The notes: a model not told the origin generated them from the sequence alone. Positions 1-12,899 are shown, numbered from the stretch's first letter. The stretch: 64,000 nt of DNA from Anticarsia gemmatalis (GCF_050436995.1 NC_134747.1:7261501-7325500), one strand, 5' to 3'. Numbers and translations are program-made.

Positions 1-521
1 ATAAGGTGCATCGATTTGTGAACGAAGGGACCACAAACTGGGCTTATTTTAAACGGGCAAATAAAAAAAATACTTCTTATAGAAAATAGTTTATGTTATT
101 ACGTCTAAGTTCTGACTTGTTTCCCTGTTAGATATCGAGAAAACTGAGTTACGTTTTTTAGAACTTTGTAACTTAAATAGAGCTCCATTGCCTCGATTTT
201 AATATTCAGAACAATTGGCGACTCGAGTTATAACGTGGAATCCCGGGTCAAAACAAAAAGTTATTGCTGAGTTTTTCTATTAGAATAATATCAGTGATTG
301 CCTAGAGTTAGTGAGTTTATGTTGTAGACTTACAGACACATATTGGCTGTGCCTGATTTGCCTAAAGCAGACTAACTGTAAAGATTTACTTGGCAAGTAC
401 GAGTATATATCGGATTAGTAACAAATGTAATACATCTTATCTATAACATAAAGCATTTTTTTTAAAGCTAGGTTTTTTTTATAATTGTATTATGTGTAGT
501 GGCATGTTAATTTTTTTATAG
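1..521 (+). other. Intron upstream of the first visible collagen exon
   Basis: AT-rich sequence with no Gly-X-Y reading and no recognised exon. It ends in a pyrimidine-rich tract and AG at 520-521, which is the acceptor for the first visible collagen exon. The preceding exon is outside the window. Confidence 0.7.
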
Positions 522-3500
522 GGAGAGGCTGGAGTCCGAGGTTCTCCGGGTATGCAGGGACCTCGCGGTTATCCTGGAGTACAGGGCGATAAAGGAGACA
601 AAGGAGAAGCTGCTTACTCTGGTAGATATCCAAAAGGACAAAAAGGTGAACCTGGAGCTGATGGAATGCTCGGTAGAACCGGTCCCATGGGCCCGCCGGG
701 ACCTCTCGGACCAAAAGGTCCTAAGGGAAGCGTTGGAGCTCTGGTATGAATTAATATAGATATCGCTTATTGAACAGAATTAAATATTAGGTTTTTAAAA
801 AAATCACAAATAGCATTGTAACGGCGAAAACAATTTTCATAAATACCGAATATTTCGGCACCGTGCAGCGGCTTAAAAATTGCATGTTCTTTTTTTTCGT
901 TTTTTATCCTGCAATTTGTAGGTAATTAATTCTAGTTGAGTTCTATAATTTAACTCACCGTTTTAGGGACCTCCCGGTGAAAAAGGTGACAGGGGTCCTA
1001 AAGGTTCCAAGGGCATAGCAATTAAAGGATCCAAAGGAGATCGCGGTGACCACGGTGACCGAGGTCCTCCTTGTACTGGTCACGGTACATTTATACCTAA
1101 AGAGGTTATTAAAGGAATACAAGGTGACATGGGTCCTAAAGGTGATAAGGGAGAACCTGGACCTATAGGTGACAAAGGTGATACAGGACCCCAAGGTGAA
1201 CCTGGACGTGAAGGGCAAACAGGCATAAAAGGAGAAAAAGGGCTGATGGGTAATCCAGGTGCAATAGTAAGTTGATGTTTTAAGTTATATTTATTATTTA
1301 TTTACAATAATAATAATAATAAATTAGTTGATAAATTTATTTATACGTATATTAAGACAGGTTAAAAAAAATCTTGTTGTAAAATTGTAGGGTCGACCCG
1401 GTCTGTTTGGGCCTGCAGGGCCACGAGGACAAAAGGGAGATAGAGGTGTTGATGGTTTACCTGGGTTAGATGGATTACCTGGAAGTAAGGGAGAGCCTGG
1501 CCAACACGGGGCTCCTGGACCTCGTGGTATGAAGGGAGTGCCAGGGGCACCAGGTGGACGTACTGGATCACGTGGACCACCAGGACCACAAGGGCCTCGA
1601 GGTTACCAAGGCAGACCCGGACCAAAGGGAACAGATGGTTTACCAGGAGAAAAGGGTGATACTGGACCTATGGGACCTCCTGGTGGCCAGGGAGAGCCTG
1701 GTAATCCCGGTATCGAAGGTCCAGCGGGACACAAAGGTGAAAAAGGTGAAGCTGGCCGTGATGGAAAACTTGGAGAACCCGGCCCACGAGGCTATGATGG
1801 ACCTCCGGGTATTACAGGCCCAAAGGGTAACAAGGGCGAAAGCGGTTTTTCAATTCCAGTAAGTTTTTTTGCATTGTTGTAATAGTCACTATATAATTAC
1901 GACAGAAGATATATAATCACATTTCGGTATTTGATGTATGGCATTATAATATGCTATACAGAGTATCTATTAATTAAAGATGGTTACATGGTTACTCTAA
2001 AATATGTTGACATGCATATGGTACATCATTTTAAAGGGTACAAAGTAACGGAGGCTTTAGGAAAGTTCAAGAACTGGTTTCGAATAAAAGCATAGCATTT
2101 TTAATGACAGCGTTTTTAAGAGCATTATCACCAATTAATGTTTTCCGCAGCGTTTCCCATACATGTGTACATTGAAATTAAATTTATCCTTGACCCTCAT
2201 ACGTTAAAATTATAAATGTTTTTAGGGTCAACCAGGTCCTAGCGGAGCGGCAGGAATACCTGGTTTAAAAGGACAAAAAGGTGAAAAAGGATACATTGGA
2301 TTGCGAGGTGCGCCCGGTGATTCTCAATTAGGAACCCCTGGTTATCCAGGAGAAATAGGTGCACCTGGAGATAAGGGTGAAAAAGGTAGCCCCGGTTTAG
2401 ACGGTATCCCAGGAAACCCGGGACCTAAGGGAGATATAGGTGGTCGTTGCAATCAGTGCTGGCCTGGTGGACCGGGAGAAAAAGGAGACCGGGGATTAGA
2501 TGGACTGCGAGGTATGCAGGGAGATAGAGGTTATCCTGGACCTATAGGAGCTCCGGGTGCTCGGGGTTCTGATGGCGCAAACGGTAGCCCTGGAGCAACA
2601 GGTGCCCCCGTAAGTAGAGCAATTTTTTTCGAGTGCCTAAAATGCCTACACCCCCCCCCCCCCCACTAATTACGGGAGGAGACCCTTGCCCAGCAGTGAG
2701 ACATTAATGGGTTCAATTTATTTATTTTATTGATACCTACATAATATGTTAAATTTAATGAAGGGCGTTGACGACTTTTATGCTTGGGTGTCATTGGGTT
2801 CAATTCCCATAAAAAAACATATATCGGGCATTATACGCATTAGTTTTTTGAACCTGAGTGTATTTTGTTACTATTTTCTTTATAATAGTAAAATGTATGT
2901 ATGTCCAGGGTGACCGTGGTGATGAAGGACCTATTGGACCACGAGGACCCAGAGGAGAGGATGCCCACATCGCTTCGAACTTAGTTAAAGGACCACCTGG
3001 AGAGAAAGGAGACCGTGGACCTCAGGGATACACTGGTGCAAAGGGAGAAAAAGGAATCCAGGGACTTAAGGGAAATACCGGTCAAGTTGGTATGCCCGGT
3101 ATAAAGGGTGACCAAGGTTTGCCTGGTGTCGCAGGAATGGATGGCAGTCCAGGTTCCGATGGAAATCCTGGTACGCCTGGTAGAGACGGACGTTTACTCA
3201 AGGGTGAAAAGGGTGCCCCAGGAGACCTAGGACAGAAAGGAGATAAGGGTTGGTCCGGCCGTCAAGGTCTTAAAGGCGAACCTGGCAATTGTCCAGCTGA
3301 TTTACAGAGACTGACTAGAGGAGATACAGGTGCACCGGGAGCTCCGGGACCACAAGGACTTCCAGGTATTTTATATTTCTTTATATATTGTATTTGATAT
3401 TTTGTACATTGTGGAAGAGCTCTTTAATTTTCAACTATTCAGCTATTTATGAAAATGTGTGGTATTTACTTTTTAGAACTGTTGTTTTTCTAGATTAGCG

Positions 3501-6500
3501 TATTTAAATTATCGTGGCTTGTTCACATACTACTAAGGTATACAACAAGTCTTATGCGCGGTGACAATTTAAAGGTCTTATGCATTATTTTTTTATCTTA
3601 CCCGATATTTTAGCCAACTCACATCGGTCTTGATCCCGGGCAGTTAGAACCGTTGGAACCTTAGGAAAATAATTTTCATGATTTCAAATATTTAGATTGC
3701 AACGTTCATAAATCGTGGTTACTATAGCCCAAAAACAAGTAGAATAAGCCTTGTGTGCGTTTCGAGGCGGGTGGAGTTATAAAATATTTCAAATATAGAA
3801 CGCAACAGTGCCCGCAGGTTTTTGCTACTGACTGTGGCCTTTTTGATAGAGCTACTTTATTATGGAATACACATAATTTTTATTGTAATCTGGATAAATG
3901 GTGCTTACCAACGCCCTCTACTGAGTAGTCGGACTATTGTTATTTTTTTAAATTTACTTTGTAAAAGCTGCAAGTTGTTTTTATTTGTTTCACAGGTGAC
4001 CAAGGAGAAAAAGGAGACAAAGGATCAACAGGGTTCCCGGGAGAGAAAGGAAAACTAGGTTTACCAGGACAACCAGGTCGTGTAGGACCTAGAGGCCTTA
4101 CAGGACCTCGTGGAGACAAGGGTCCCATGGGTCCAGTCGGTGCACCAGGCACCCAAGGAGAAACTGGACCTAAAGGATTCCCTGGCTCATCAGGACCTAA
4201 AGGTGACAAAGGAGAACTTGGAATATCTATGCCTGGACCTCAAGGACCTCCTGGATTAACAGGAGAAAAGGGCGAGAAGGGAAATAGAGGAATTACTGGT
4301 ACACCAGGAGCTGATGGCTCCCCTGGACCCGAAGGCCTACCAGGAGAAAAAGGAGAGAGAGGATTAACAGGACGACCTGGTATTCCTGGTGTTCAGGGCT
4401 TTAAAGGAGATGCTGGACCAATCGGTCCAGTTGGAGAGCCCGGCACGCCCGGTCTAGGTGGAAAGGATGGACCTAAGGGCCAACAAGGTTATCCGGGAGC
4501 CCCAGGTAAACCAGGAGTCATAGGCTTACCAGGTGCAAAGGGAGACCCGGGAGCACCAGGAGTAGCTGGTCAAAGAGGGTATCCGGGAGGCCGAGGTCGC
4601 CCCGGACCTCGAGGAGCAGCAGGTATAACTGGAGCACCCGGAGAAACAGGTGAAAAAGGAGAAATTGGATTTACTGGAGAACCAGGGCTTCCCGGCAATG
4701 ATGGTCCCGTGGGTCCTGCAGGTGACCGTGGACCAAAAGGAGATCTTGGATATCGTGGGATGCCTGGTAATCCTGGGTTAATTGGTATGACTGGAGATAA
4801 AGGAGATAGAGGCTTACCCGGCATTCGCGGACCAAAAGGAGAACCTGGTTTAGCTTCAGATAAGGGTGAGAAAGGAGTTCCTGGCATCCCTGGAAGAGAT
4901 GGAATGGATGGTAGGCCAGGTGCACCGGGAGATAAAGGTGATGTCGGTCCAGCAGGTTTACCAGGATATGGAATACCTGGAAACCAAGGAGAAAAGGGTG
5001 ACCAAGGTGTGCCTGGATTCGAAGGATTACCGGGACTGGCGGGTGATAAGGGTGAACCAGGGTTGAATGGTCTTAAGGGAGAACAAGGATTTATGGGTAG
5101 GGCAGGCGAACCTGGTCAGCCGGGAACACCGGGTATGAATGGCATCCCAGGTAAACCTGGAGATATTGGGCTACCTGGTGCTGACGGTGCAACAGGAGAT
5201 AAAGGCGACAGAGGATCACCCGGACTTGATGGATTCCCAGGACAGCCTGGTGAGCAAGGTCCAATGGGTCCTCCCGGACTACCAGGTGAACAAGGATTTT
5301 CTGGACCTAAAGGAGACAAGGGAAGTCCAGGATTAGCTCATAGTGAAAAGGGTGATAAAGGCAACCCTGGTTTCCCTGGTATCGAAGGCAGGCCAGGAAA
5401 GAAAGGTGAAAGAGGTCCTGCTGGAGAAATAGGCCTCCAAGGTGAAAGAGGAGAACGCGGATTCACTGGTGAAAAAGGAGAAACGGGTCTTATTGGTGCA
5501 GCCGGCAGAAAAGGTAATTTTTTCATACTCTCTCACGTTTTACTTAAATAAACCTACAACTTGATAAGTATTTTTTCTATGATATATAATCTCACGTTAG
5601 TTATTCACTATCTAGAGGTAATGTAGAACGAGATTTCAATCAGCATTTATATCGTATTAAACTTTATAAATATAATAATTTTAAAAATAATAAACAATAA
5701 CGTTGTTAAAAAGTTTTAAATATACCATTTAATATAGTGTATATAAGCTATACTATACAAATAGTCAAAATAATTTAATGTAGGTAATTAGTTAACGACC
5801 TATACAGAACCCTATACATACAGTATACAAGAACTACAAATATCTCTGACAAACTGGGTTATTTGTAAAACACCAAAAACCTCACAGGACTAGACAATTG
5901 ACATCATAAGCAACCACTTTTGTTCTTTTAGGTTTTTGTTATTTTAAATTGAACTATTGAATATTTATAGAGGAAAAACGATTCACCAATCTCTGTTTCG
6001 CAAAGTTCTAGTGGTGATATATTTACTTATGAACTACCTTTTACATAATAAAAATACGAGTATACATTTTCGTGAGACTTTGTACTTACCCGCTTTGTAT
6101 TATTAGATTAAAAACTAACGAATAAATTACATAATGTAACACAACAATACGAATTGCAGGAGATCGAGGTCCAGTTGGCCCAGTAGGTGTGCCGGGAGCG
6201 ACAATAAAGGGTGAAAAGGGATTGCCAGGACAGCCAGGCAAACACGGTCGACCTGGACCAATGGGAGCAACCGGTGTCATAGGTGAACCTGGCCTTCCAG
6301 GCTTGCCCGGTAGAACCGGTGAGCCAGGTTACCCAGGACCCCCAGGGAAACAAGGAGAAAAAGGTGATACTGGTAGAGAAGGTTTAGCTGGTCCTCCTGG
6401 TTTCGATGGACCGGAAGGAGCCCCAGGACCGCAAGGCATACCAGGAGAAAAAGGAGACAAGGGCGCTAAAGGTGAAACTGGCATTGGCTTACCAGGAGAG

Positions 6501-8296
6501 AGGGGAGCACCAGGATTCCCTGGTTCGCCAGGTCTTGCTGGAGAAAGGGGCGAAAAGGGTGACCGAGGTCGAGACGGGATGACGGGACAGCCAGGTTTTC
6601 CGGGTAGCCAAGGCGAAAAAGGAGAAAGAGGACCACCAGGTATACAAGGTTTACAAGGCTTGACGGGCGCCAAAGGAGATAGGGGACAAGATGCCCTTTT
6701 CGTAGAGGGACCAAAAGGTGAACCGGGATTGCCTGGTCGACCGGGAGCAAATGGGCCTCCAGGAAAAGATGGCGCACCTGGTTATCCTGGACAGAACGGA
6801 CCTCCTGGCCTGACAGGAGACCGAGGTTTTCAAGGACCAGTAGGACCCCCTGGACCCCAAGGGCCACCAGGTTTGCAAGGATTGCAAGGCGATCGTGGCG
6901 AAACAGGAATTATGGGAAGAACAGGTGCACCAGGCCCCCCTGGAGCACCATGCGTCGAAACAGATTATCTAACTGGAATTCTCTTAGTAAGACATAGCCA
7001 AGAAGACTACGTGCCTGAATGTCAAGAAGGGTTAGTCAAATTGTGGGATGGCTATTCGTTGCTATATGTAGATGGCAACGAGAAAGCCCATAATCAAGAT
7101 TTAGGTCACGCCGGGTCATGCGTAAGGAAATTCAGTACAATGCCTTTCCTTTTCTGTGACTATAATGATGTTTGTAATTACGCTAGTCGCAATGATAGAA
7201 GTTACTGGTTATCTACCAATGAACCTACACCTATGTCCCCTGTACAAGGAAATAACATAATGAAATATATATCTAGATGCGTTGTATGTGAAGCTCCGGC
7301 CAATGTAATAGCAGTTCACAGCCAAACAGATATTGTCCCAGACTGCCCTGCCGGTTGGATTGATCTCTGGATTGGCTACAGTTTCGTCATGGTAAGTCTT
7401 TTTATATAACCGTCTGTGTTATCTCTGCGTACCCATCTTATAAGATAGTTTTTAATAGCATTGATCGTAATATATCGAAGTAAATACTTATCAGGAAAAA
7501 TATAGATCGATGGATTTGGAGCTCTCCTACCGATATCAGCAACCATTTAAAATCCGACGTCAAATAAATTTAAATAAAAATGTACAGATATAAAAGAACA
7601 GAAGAACTTCTACTTCTTTAGAATTATTTCAATTTTAGACCATTAAGAACACTTTGAGCAATACGAATAAAGTATAAAATTACTTATCCTGACTGATAAT
7701 TTATAATAATCAGTTAGTAGGTAGTAATCAGCACAGTGTAGATAATTGAGACATCCTCGTCGCGACCACACGCAAAATTTTCTATTCTAGCACTACAGTA
7801 ACGAAAAGTTTGTGACTGTTTACGATTTTAATTTACTTATTATTAAAAAGTAACCCCTATTTTAATTTACCCAAATTACAGAGGAGCGGGGCCGCGCGGC
7901 TCCTAAATATATTAACTTATAATCTCGAAGTATAAAACTATGAAACTTAGTAAAAAAAAAACACAAAGTTTTTGCCATGATATACACTTACTTTTATTTA
8001 ATTTACAGCATACTGGTGCAGGCGGTCAAGGCGGTGGTCAAGCTTTAGAAAGTCCCGGATCATGTCTGGAAAGTTTCCGAACAGTACCATTTATAGAGTG
8101 TAACGGCGAAGGAGGTACATGCAACAAGTATGCCAACAAACTCAGTTTTTGGCTGACTACTATTGATGACGCTTATCAATTTGATGTACCAAGACGAGAA
8201 ACACTAAAAGCTGGAAGTCAACTTGCACGTGTCGCTCGATGTGTAGTCTGTATGAAGAGCACCAGAAGTTCCAAACTTGGTCGCGGCAATGTTTAG
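522..8296 (+). CDS. Collagen type IV alpha chain (alpha-2/viking-like), 5' end missing
   Basis: Basement-membrane collagen; three chains trimerise through the C-terminal NC1 domain and form a secreted network. Visible exons: 522-743, 967-1266, 1391-1858, 2226-2609, 2909-3365, 3996-5513, 6160-7391, 8009-8296. All junctions are GT-AG and in phase, giving about 1,622 residues. Exons 1-7 encode Gly-X-Y repeats with short interruptions, some containing cysteine (CNQC near 2448, GPPC near 1070, GNCPAD near 3285). NC1 starts near 6950 and holds two C4 repeats, with [35 protein letters not shown] and SPGSCLESF. The wording [10 protein letters not shown]...SFWLTTI resembles vertebrate alpha-2 more than alpha-1, so a viking-type identity is likely but not certain. 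Signal peptide and 7S region lie upstream of the window. One exon of 1,518 nt is unusually long for a fibrous repeat. An RGD occurs just after 2909. Introns of 300-650 bp hold no coding sequence. Confidence 0.95.
2651..2720. repeat. C14 homopolymer and truncated dispersed repeat in a collagen intron
   Basis: A run of 14 C residues (2651-2664) is followed by GGGAGGAGACCCTTGCCCAG, the reverse complement of the start of the repeat at about 34745. Both look like fragments of one dispersed lepidopteran repeat in opposite orientations. Confidence 0.55.
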
Positions 8297-9267
8297 ATGA
8301 ACAATCAACAAATTATACAATTATTACATACCTACATGTTCTTTATAGATTATTTGAAAAGTTTATTATAATTATGTGTTAGATATAACAAAGGGATATT
8401 ACTAGTACATTTATCTTTCAAATTATTGACGTTAGCCTTATATGTAATAATTTAAATCTTAACAGTTTTAAATACAAACGTGTAAGTAGATGTCTATGTA
8501 GTTTATAATTTAATACAGCAAACAGTTTGTCAAAAAAGCCAAAGCAATTATGATGTAAGGTTTATTATTTAATTACTTAACTTTAAAATAACAGCGTAAT
8601 ACCGTTGCAATGTTACTTAAATTTCATAATTAATACATTATGCATTTAGGTCAAAATTATAAACCGAATGAAACACATAATATCTCTAAGATTCAGGATT
8701 GAATATTTGATCATTATGCTACGTTATTTTAATTACACACTAATATTTATGTGTTTTATATAGTTTCACTAGTCAGAATTAAACATTTACTTGGACCACA
8801 TTACACACAATTAGACTCGATTTGTGATAACATAGATTTCCCTAATTGTATATAATATTATATGACTATATTATAAATTGAAGATATTAGCCTAATATAT
8901 ACCTACTTGTAAACATTTTCTCCATAACGATTTTAAACATAAATCATCAACAAATTTCAAGAAAAGAATTGATTTCAATTAAAACATTAGTGTTGCGTAT
9001 AATAAACTGTAGGTACCTATTGTAATTGCCGAGAACTTGTGAATAACGAAAAACAATACCTACGTATGTTTAAGTACACTGCCATAATAATATTGTAGAT
9101 AGATTACGTTTATGAACTTAAGAATTCGTACAATAAATAACTTTTAAAAGTTTCCTTGCATTTTACTTTGTATGCTATAAAAGTACTAGGATACAAAAAA
9201 AAAATTAAACGAGCATTTTTCTATTTCATGAAATTAATAACCTTCGTACGTTAACATAGACGACATC
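8297..9267 (+). other. Collagen 3' UTR and spacer
   Basis: AT-rich sequence after the collagen stop with no coding potential. AATAAA hexamers occur at 9001-9006 and 9132-9137. The true 3' end cannot be fixed without transcripts. Confidence 0.5.
9001..9006 (+). terminator. Candidate poly(A) signal for collagen IV
   Basis: AATAAA about 705 nt after the stop. A second copy lies at 9132-9137. Other AT-rich variants are nearer, so this is only a candidate. Confidence 0.35.
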
Positions 9268-10346
9268 TATACTCTATACTTATAATAAATCAGTAGAGAG
9301 TTCAAGGTCAGGTTTTTTCCTGTCTGTATGTTACGCTATCACGTAAAAACTACCGGATAGAATGCACTGACATTTGTTATATGCATAGGATAAGTAGTGG
9401 AGCAAGTATTGGGATACTTTTTATCGCATAAAATTTCATAGATTTTTAGAAAATTGAATAAAATACGTAGAAATCGTTTGAACCCATGGTTTCCCTAAAG
9501 AGACCATAGATGGCATTGCAATTCATTTCACAACATTCGCATATGGTTAACGCGGTGCCTGCCGTATCGATACCTGTTGTTAGCACCAACCAATAGATGG
9601 CGTTATGGTCAGCAACACAGCATGTTTTTCCTAATTAATTTATTTTGATTGCTTTATTTATAGTAAAAAAAAATACCTTTAAAACAGGCGATACATTTAT
9701 AAGATTTTCAAACATAAATGTTGTATGATATATTACACAAAAATGTCGGTTTACGTGGGTCCGGTGCGCTCGGGATATCCTAGATGGCAAACCGAGTAAT
9801 TTCGTTTGTTGTCGTTGTTCGCCGCAACTAACAGATGGCGTTGCAGTTCGCAACACATAACCAAAAATTGGTTGCATTAAGGAAATAAATTGCATAGATA
9901 TGAAACAGACTACGTGGTAAGTTTTAAAAAATAAACAACGGATGATATATAAAAAATAATTACGGGTTACGCGGTTCCGGACGTATCATCGCAAGTATAC
10001 ATTATTACGCGTGTGAAGAGCTCCGGCGCAGATAGGTCTGTCTGTAGCTATAATAATATTCTGAATCCAGACGGGTAAGCAATGGTCAGTCTTTAATAGG
10101 GTATTATATTTTACACTGTAAACTGGTACGGATACTGACGAGAGAGGAAAAGAAGGTAACCACAGGATATCAGGCCTGCCTGAGCCTGTGTCACGTTGTG
10201 TGTCCCTTTCGTAAATAACCATTAGATGACAAAGAGTTGTTAGCATTTTTATGTGTAGGTGTATCGAGTGCTTCGCAATTTGCGTGCTCAAACGAATAAG
10301 CAACAGTACGAAATTCACGCGAGCGGAGCCGCACGGGTCAGCTAGT
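9268..10346 (+). mobile_element. Helitron-like non-autonomous element
   Basis: The 3' terminus is typical of Helitrons: a small GC hairpin, GCGG-AG-CCGC at 10323-10332, followed about ten bases later by CTAGT at 10342-10346. The 5' end is placed at TCTATACT near 9268, as Helitrons begin with TC, but that boundary is inferred. The interior carries three degenerate copies of an AGATGGCGTTGCAGTTCGCA-like motif near 9507, 9593 and 9831. No Rep/helicase coding sequence is present, so it would depend on an autonomous relative. Confidence 0.6.
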
Positions 10347-10695
10347 AATAAATAAAAACTAGCCCTAAGATAAATTTGGTAAATTAAGCGAATGGTCGGG
10401 TTATCATATTTTTAAAGTCATGTCATCAATTTTAAGTTTAACAATCTAATGTTAGTTTAATATTATTAATAAAAAACGATTTTTAGGGATTTTAACAGAT
10501 TAATTTGTCTCTGCTTTAACAGGGTATATACCTAAAGTATTGTAAAGTTTTAAGTGTTCTACCTAAATTAAAAGTTTGTTTACCAGTCTTACGATTTAGT
10601 GCGTATGTAATGGTAAATAAATAATTTGTTTAGAGTAAAAATTGGTAAAGGTTAGTTATTTTCCGCGATATGGCAGCCAACCCTGAGAAAGCTCC
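10347..10695. other. Spacer between two mobile elements
   Basis: AT-rich, with no ORF or repeat structure that I can recognise. Confidence 0.5.
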
Positions 10696-10700
10696 CGACG

Positions 10701-11090
10701 CACGGTGGATCGAAAATCGGCTGTAGAAGACATAGAATCTCGATGTCGTGAATGTTATTTTTTTTTATGGAAATGTATTCTGCTGATCATTACTGTTCTA
10801 TAAAATGTCATATGACGTAATTATGTGCACAAATGGAAGAGTTATGATTTTTTAAAGAAAATTTTGTATGGAGCTGACAGGAAAAATGAAAATATCTCTG
10901 GAATCGCAAGGTTGGCCGTTATATCCTTGCACACTGATATAGTACTATTTATTTGTGAATTTTTGACATACTTAATATCGCGGCATCACTTGCGATTTTT
11001 TTTCTAAAAATCGTCAAAATTTTGAAAAAAAATATTTTGTTTATGATACATTTTAATGCTTAAGTATGACTATAACAAGTGTAATTTACA
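10701..11090. repeat. Left terminal inverted repeat
   Basis: Matches the reverse complement of 11530-11919 with only scattered mismatches. The inner edge is near GTATGACTATAACAAGTGTA (about 11064-11083). Confidence 0.8.
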
Positions 11091-11187
11091 CAAAAATGAC
11101 TACAAAAAGTGGTCTGCTAGAGGAAAAGGCTTTCAAGAGTTATTGCATCCACGTAAAAACTAATCCAGGATCGATTCAAAGATGATC

Positions 11188-11494
11188 ATTGCATTAGATG
11201 AACACATAATACGCAGATTTGTTGTGATTCTGAGAGCTATCACATCTGAAGAGTTTGTAGACATGCCGTAATTTAACGAATACGCTAGAACAACCGCTGA
11301 AAAATACATGGAACTGTATGATGGGTGCTACATGTCATCAACCGTCCACAAATTGTTGATTCACGGAGGGGACATAATTGCAGTAAATGCTAGTACCAAT
11401 TGGAAGTCTTTCGGAAGAAGCTTCGGAGGCCCGAAACAAAGATTATACGAGGTTTAGAGAACACCATTGGAGGAGGAGTAGTACGATTTTGTGA
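11188..11494 (+). pseudogene. Relic ORF inside the foldback element
   Basis: Reads as a decayed protein: a first frame with VHKLLIHGGDII (stop codon at 11269-11271), then a single-base frameshift near 11389 into PIGSLSEEASEARNKDY and RFREHHWRRS, ending at TGA 11492-11494. The VHK.LIHG...PIG.LSEEA.EARNKD..RFREHH signature recurs in predicted proteins of many arthropods and looks transposon-associated. I cannot give it a function. One stop and one frameshift indicate an inactive copy. Confidence 0.65.
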
Positions 11495-11529
11495 TTTCTA
11501 AGAACGTTTTGGTGTAAGCATAAAAAATA

Positions 11530-11919
11530 TTGTAAACTACACTTGTTATAGTCATACTTAAGCATTAAAATGTATCATCAATAAAATATTTTTTTTCAAA
11601 ATTTTGACGATTTTTAGAAAAAAAATCGCAAGTGATGCCGCGATATTAAGTATGTCAAAAATTCACAAATAAATAGTACTATATCAATGTGTAAGGATAT
11701 AACGGCCAACCTTGCGATTCCAGAGATATTCTCATTTTTCATGTCAGCTCCATACAAAATTTTCTTTAAAAATCATAACTCTTCCATTTGTGCACACAAT
11801 TACGTCATATGACATTTTATAGAACAGTAATGATCAGCAGAATACATTTCCGTAAAAAAAAATAACATTCACGACATCGAGATTCTATGTCGTCTACAGC
11901 CGATTTTCGATCCACAATG
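11530..11919. repeat. Right terminal inverted repeat
   Basis: Reverse complement of 10701-11090. It includes the mirror of the distinctive CAAGTGATGCCGCGATATTA segment. Confidence 0.8.
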
Positions 11920-12060
11920 CGACGTCACGATATTGACCTGGTTAAAGTTTCAAAACTTGAACAGTCGCATAAGGTCTGTGGGCGCACTGACGTCTTTCTC
12001 ATAAGACACGAGCTGACCCTGCAAACTTTGCTTTGCCATATAGATTATTATTAAATTGCT

Positions 12061-12290
12061 ATAAAATAATAGGGGTTGATTAAAAAAGGGTCAAAAGTTA
12101 GGATATGTATTTTTGATAAGAAAATAAAAACAAAAATATTGACCAATAAATTAAAATTTAGGGTGGACAGCGATTCTCAGACCTGCATAATATACTCCCA
12201 AAATTTCATGAGTATCGGTCAAGACGTTTCGGAGGAGTACGGGAATGAACATCGTGACACGAGACATTTTTATATTTGTGATTATAGATA
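12061..12290 (+). repeat. 3' tail of a dispersed repeat, probably non-LTR retrotransposon-derived
   Basis: Contains CAAAATTTCATGAGTATCGG followed by GTTTCGGAGGAGTACGGGAA and GTGACACGAGACATTTTTAT. I recognise this wording as the end of a repeat widespread in Lepidoptera. Class assignment (LINE tail or Helitron) is uncertain, and no coding sequence is retained. Confidence 0.5.
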
Positions 12291-12778
12291 ACCATTTCAA
12301 CTGCCTTGCAGAGATTTCTAGTGGCACGATACTAAAAAAAACAAATTGCGGCTCTATTAGCTCTATATAATGCAATGTACTAACTTTTACTATTAAAAAT
12401 ACGGATGAACAGTCTAAGTCCCTGCATCGGCTATCGTAAATCGCAAGAAACTGAATCGAAAGAATGAGATAATGAGAAACGAAATAAAACATACCGATTA
12501 CGTTTACAGGCCATCACGTGAATTAATTATTTTTGCTTATGTAAGTTACACGGCCAAAGAAAAAGCTCGCTTTCTCTGACTGAAATTTGAATTTGGAGCA
12601 TCTGCATATTAGTAATCACCAATGGCAACCCTAATCATATAATTTAAGGTTTTTGTTAGATACAAAATATTTAAAAAAAGCTCCGTGAAATAAAATTAAG
12701 GTATTTCGCTTTTCTGACGCGTTGTGTATAATATCTTACTAACATATAAAAATATCGTCGATCTCTAGGCTATTTGAT

Positions 12779-12850
12779 ACCCAATCCCAGTATTGCGAGA
12801 TCCCGTATTGCCGATATCCCGCATTATAGGCATCCCGCAGTATTGTTATC
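12779..12850. repeat. Short degenerate tandem repeat (ATCCCGTATTGC-like)
   Basis: Four or five imperfect units of about 15-17 bp built on ATCCC.(G/A)TATTG, giving a small GC-richer patch upstream of TMEM164. Confidence 0.5.
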
Positions 12851-12899
12851 CTTCGCAATAAATAATTTCAGATACCGTTAATATCTAGATTGCAAATTG

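Larger units (their letters stand above)
10701..11919. mobile_element. Foldback DNA element with about 390-bp terminal inverted repeats
   Basis: Two arms of about 390 bp are near-perfect reverse complements and flank about 440 bp of unrelated sequence. Termini read CACGGTGGATCG on the left and, on the complementary strand, CATTGTGGATCG on the right. The five bases just outside each end are identical (CGACG at 10696-10700 and 920-924 of the same block, 11920-11924), a candidate target-site duplication. The centre contains a decayed protein fragment. Such arms would form a long stem if transcribed. The superfamily is not assigned: length and ends do not match one I can name. Confidence 0.8.
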
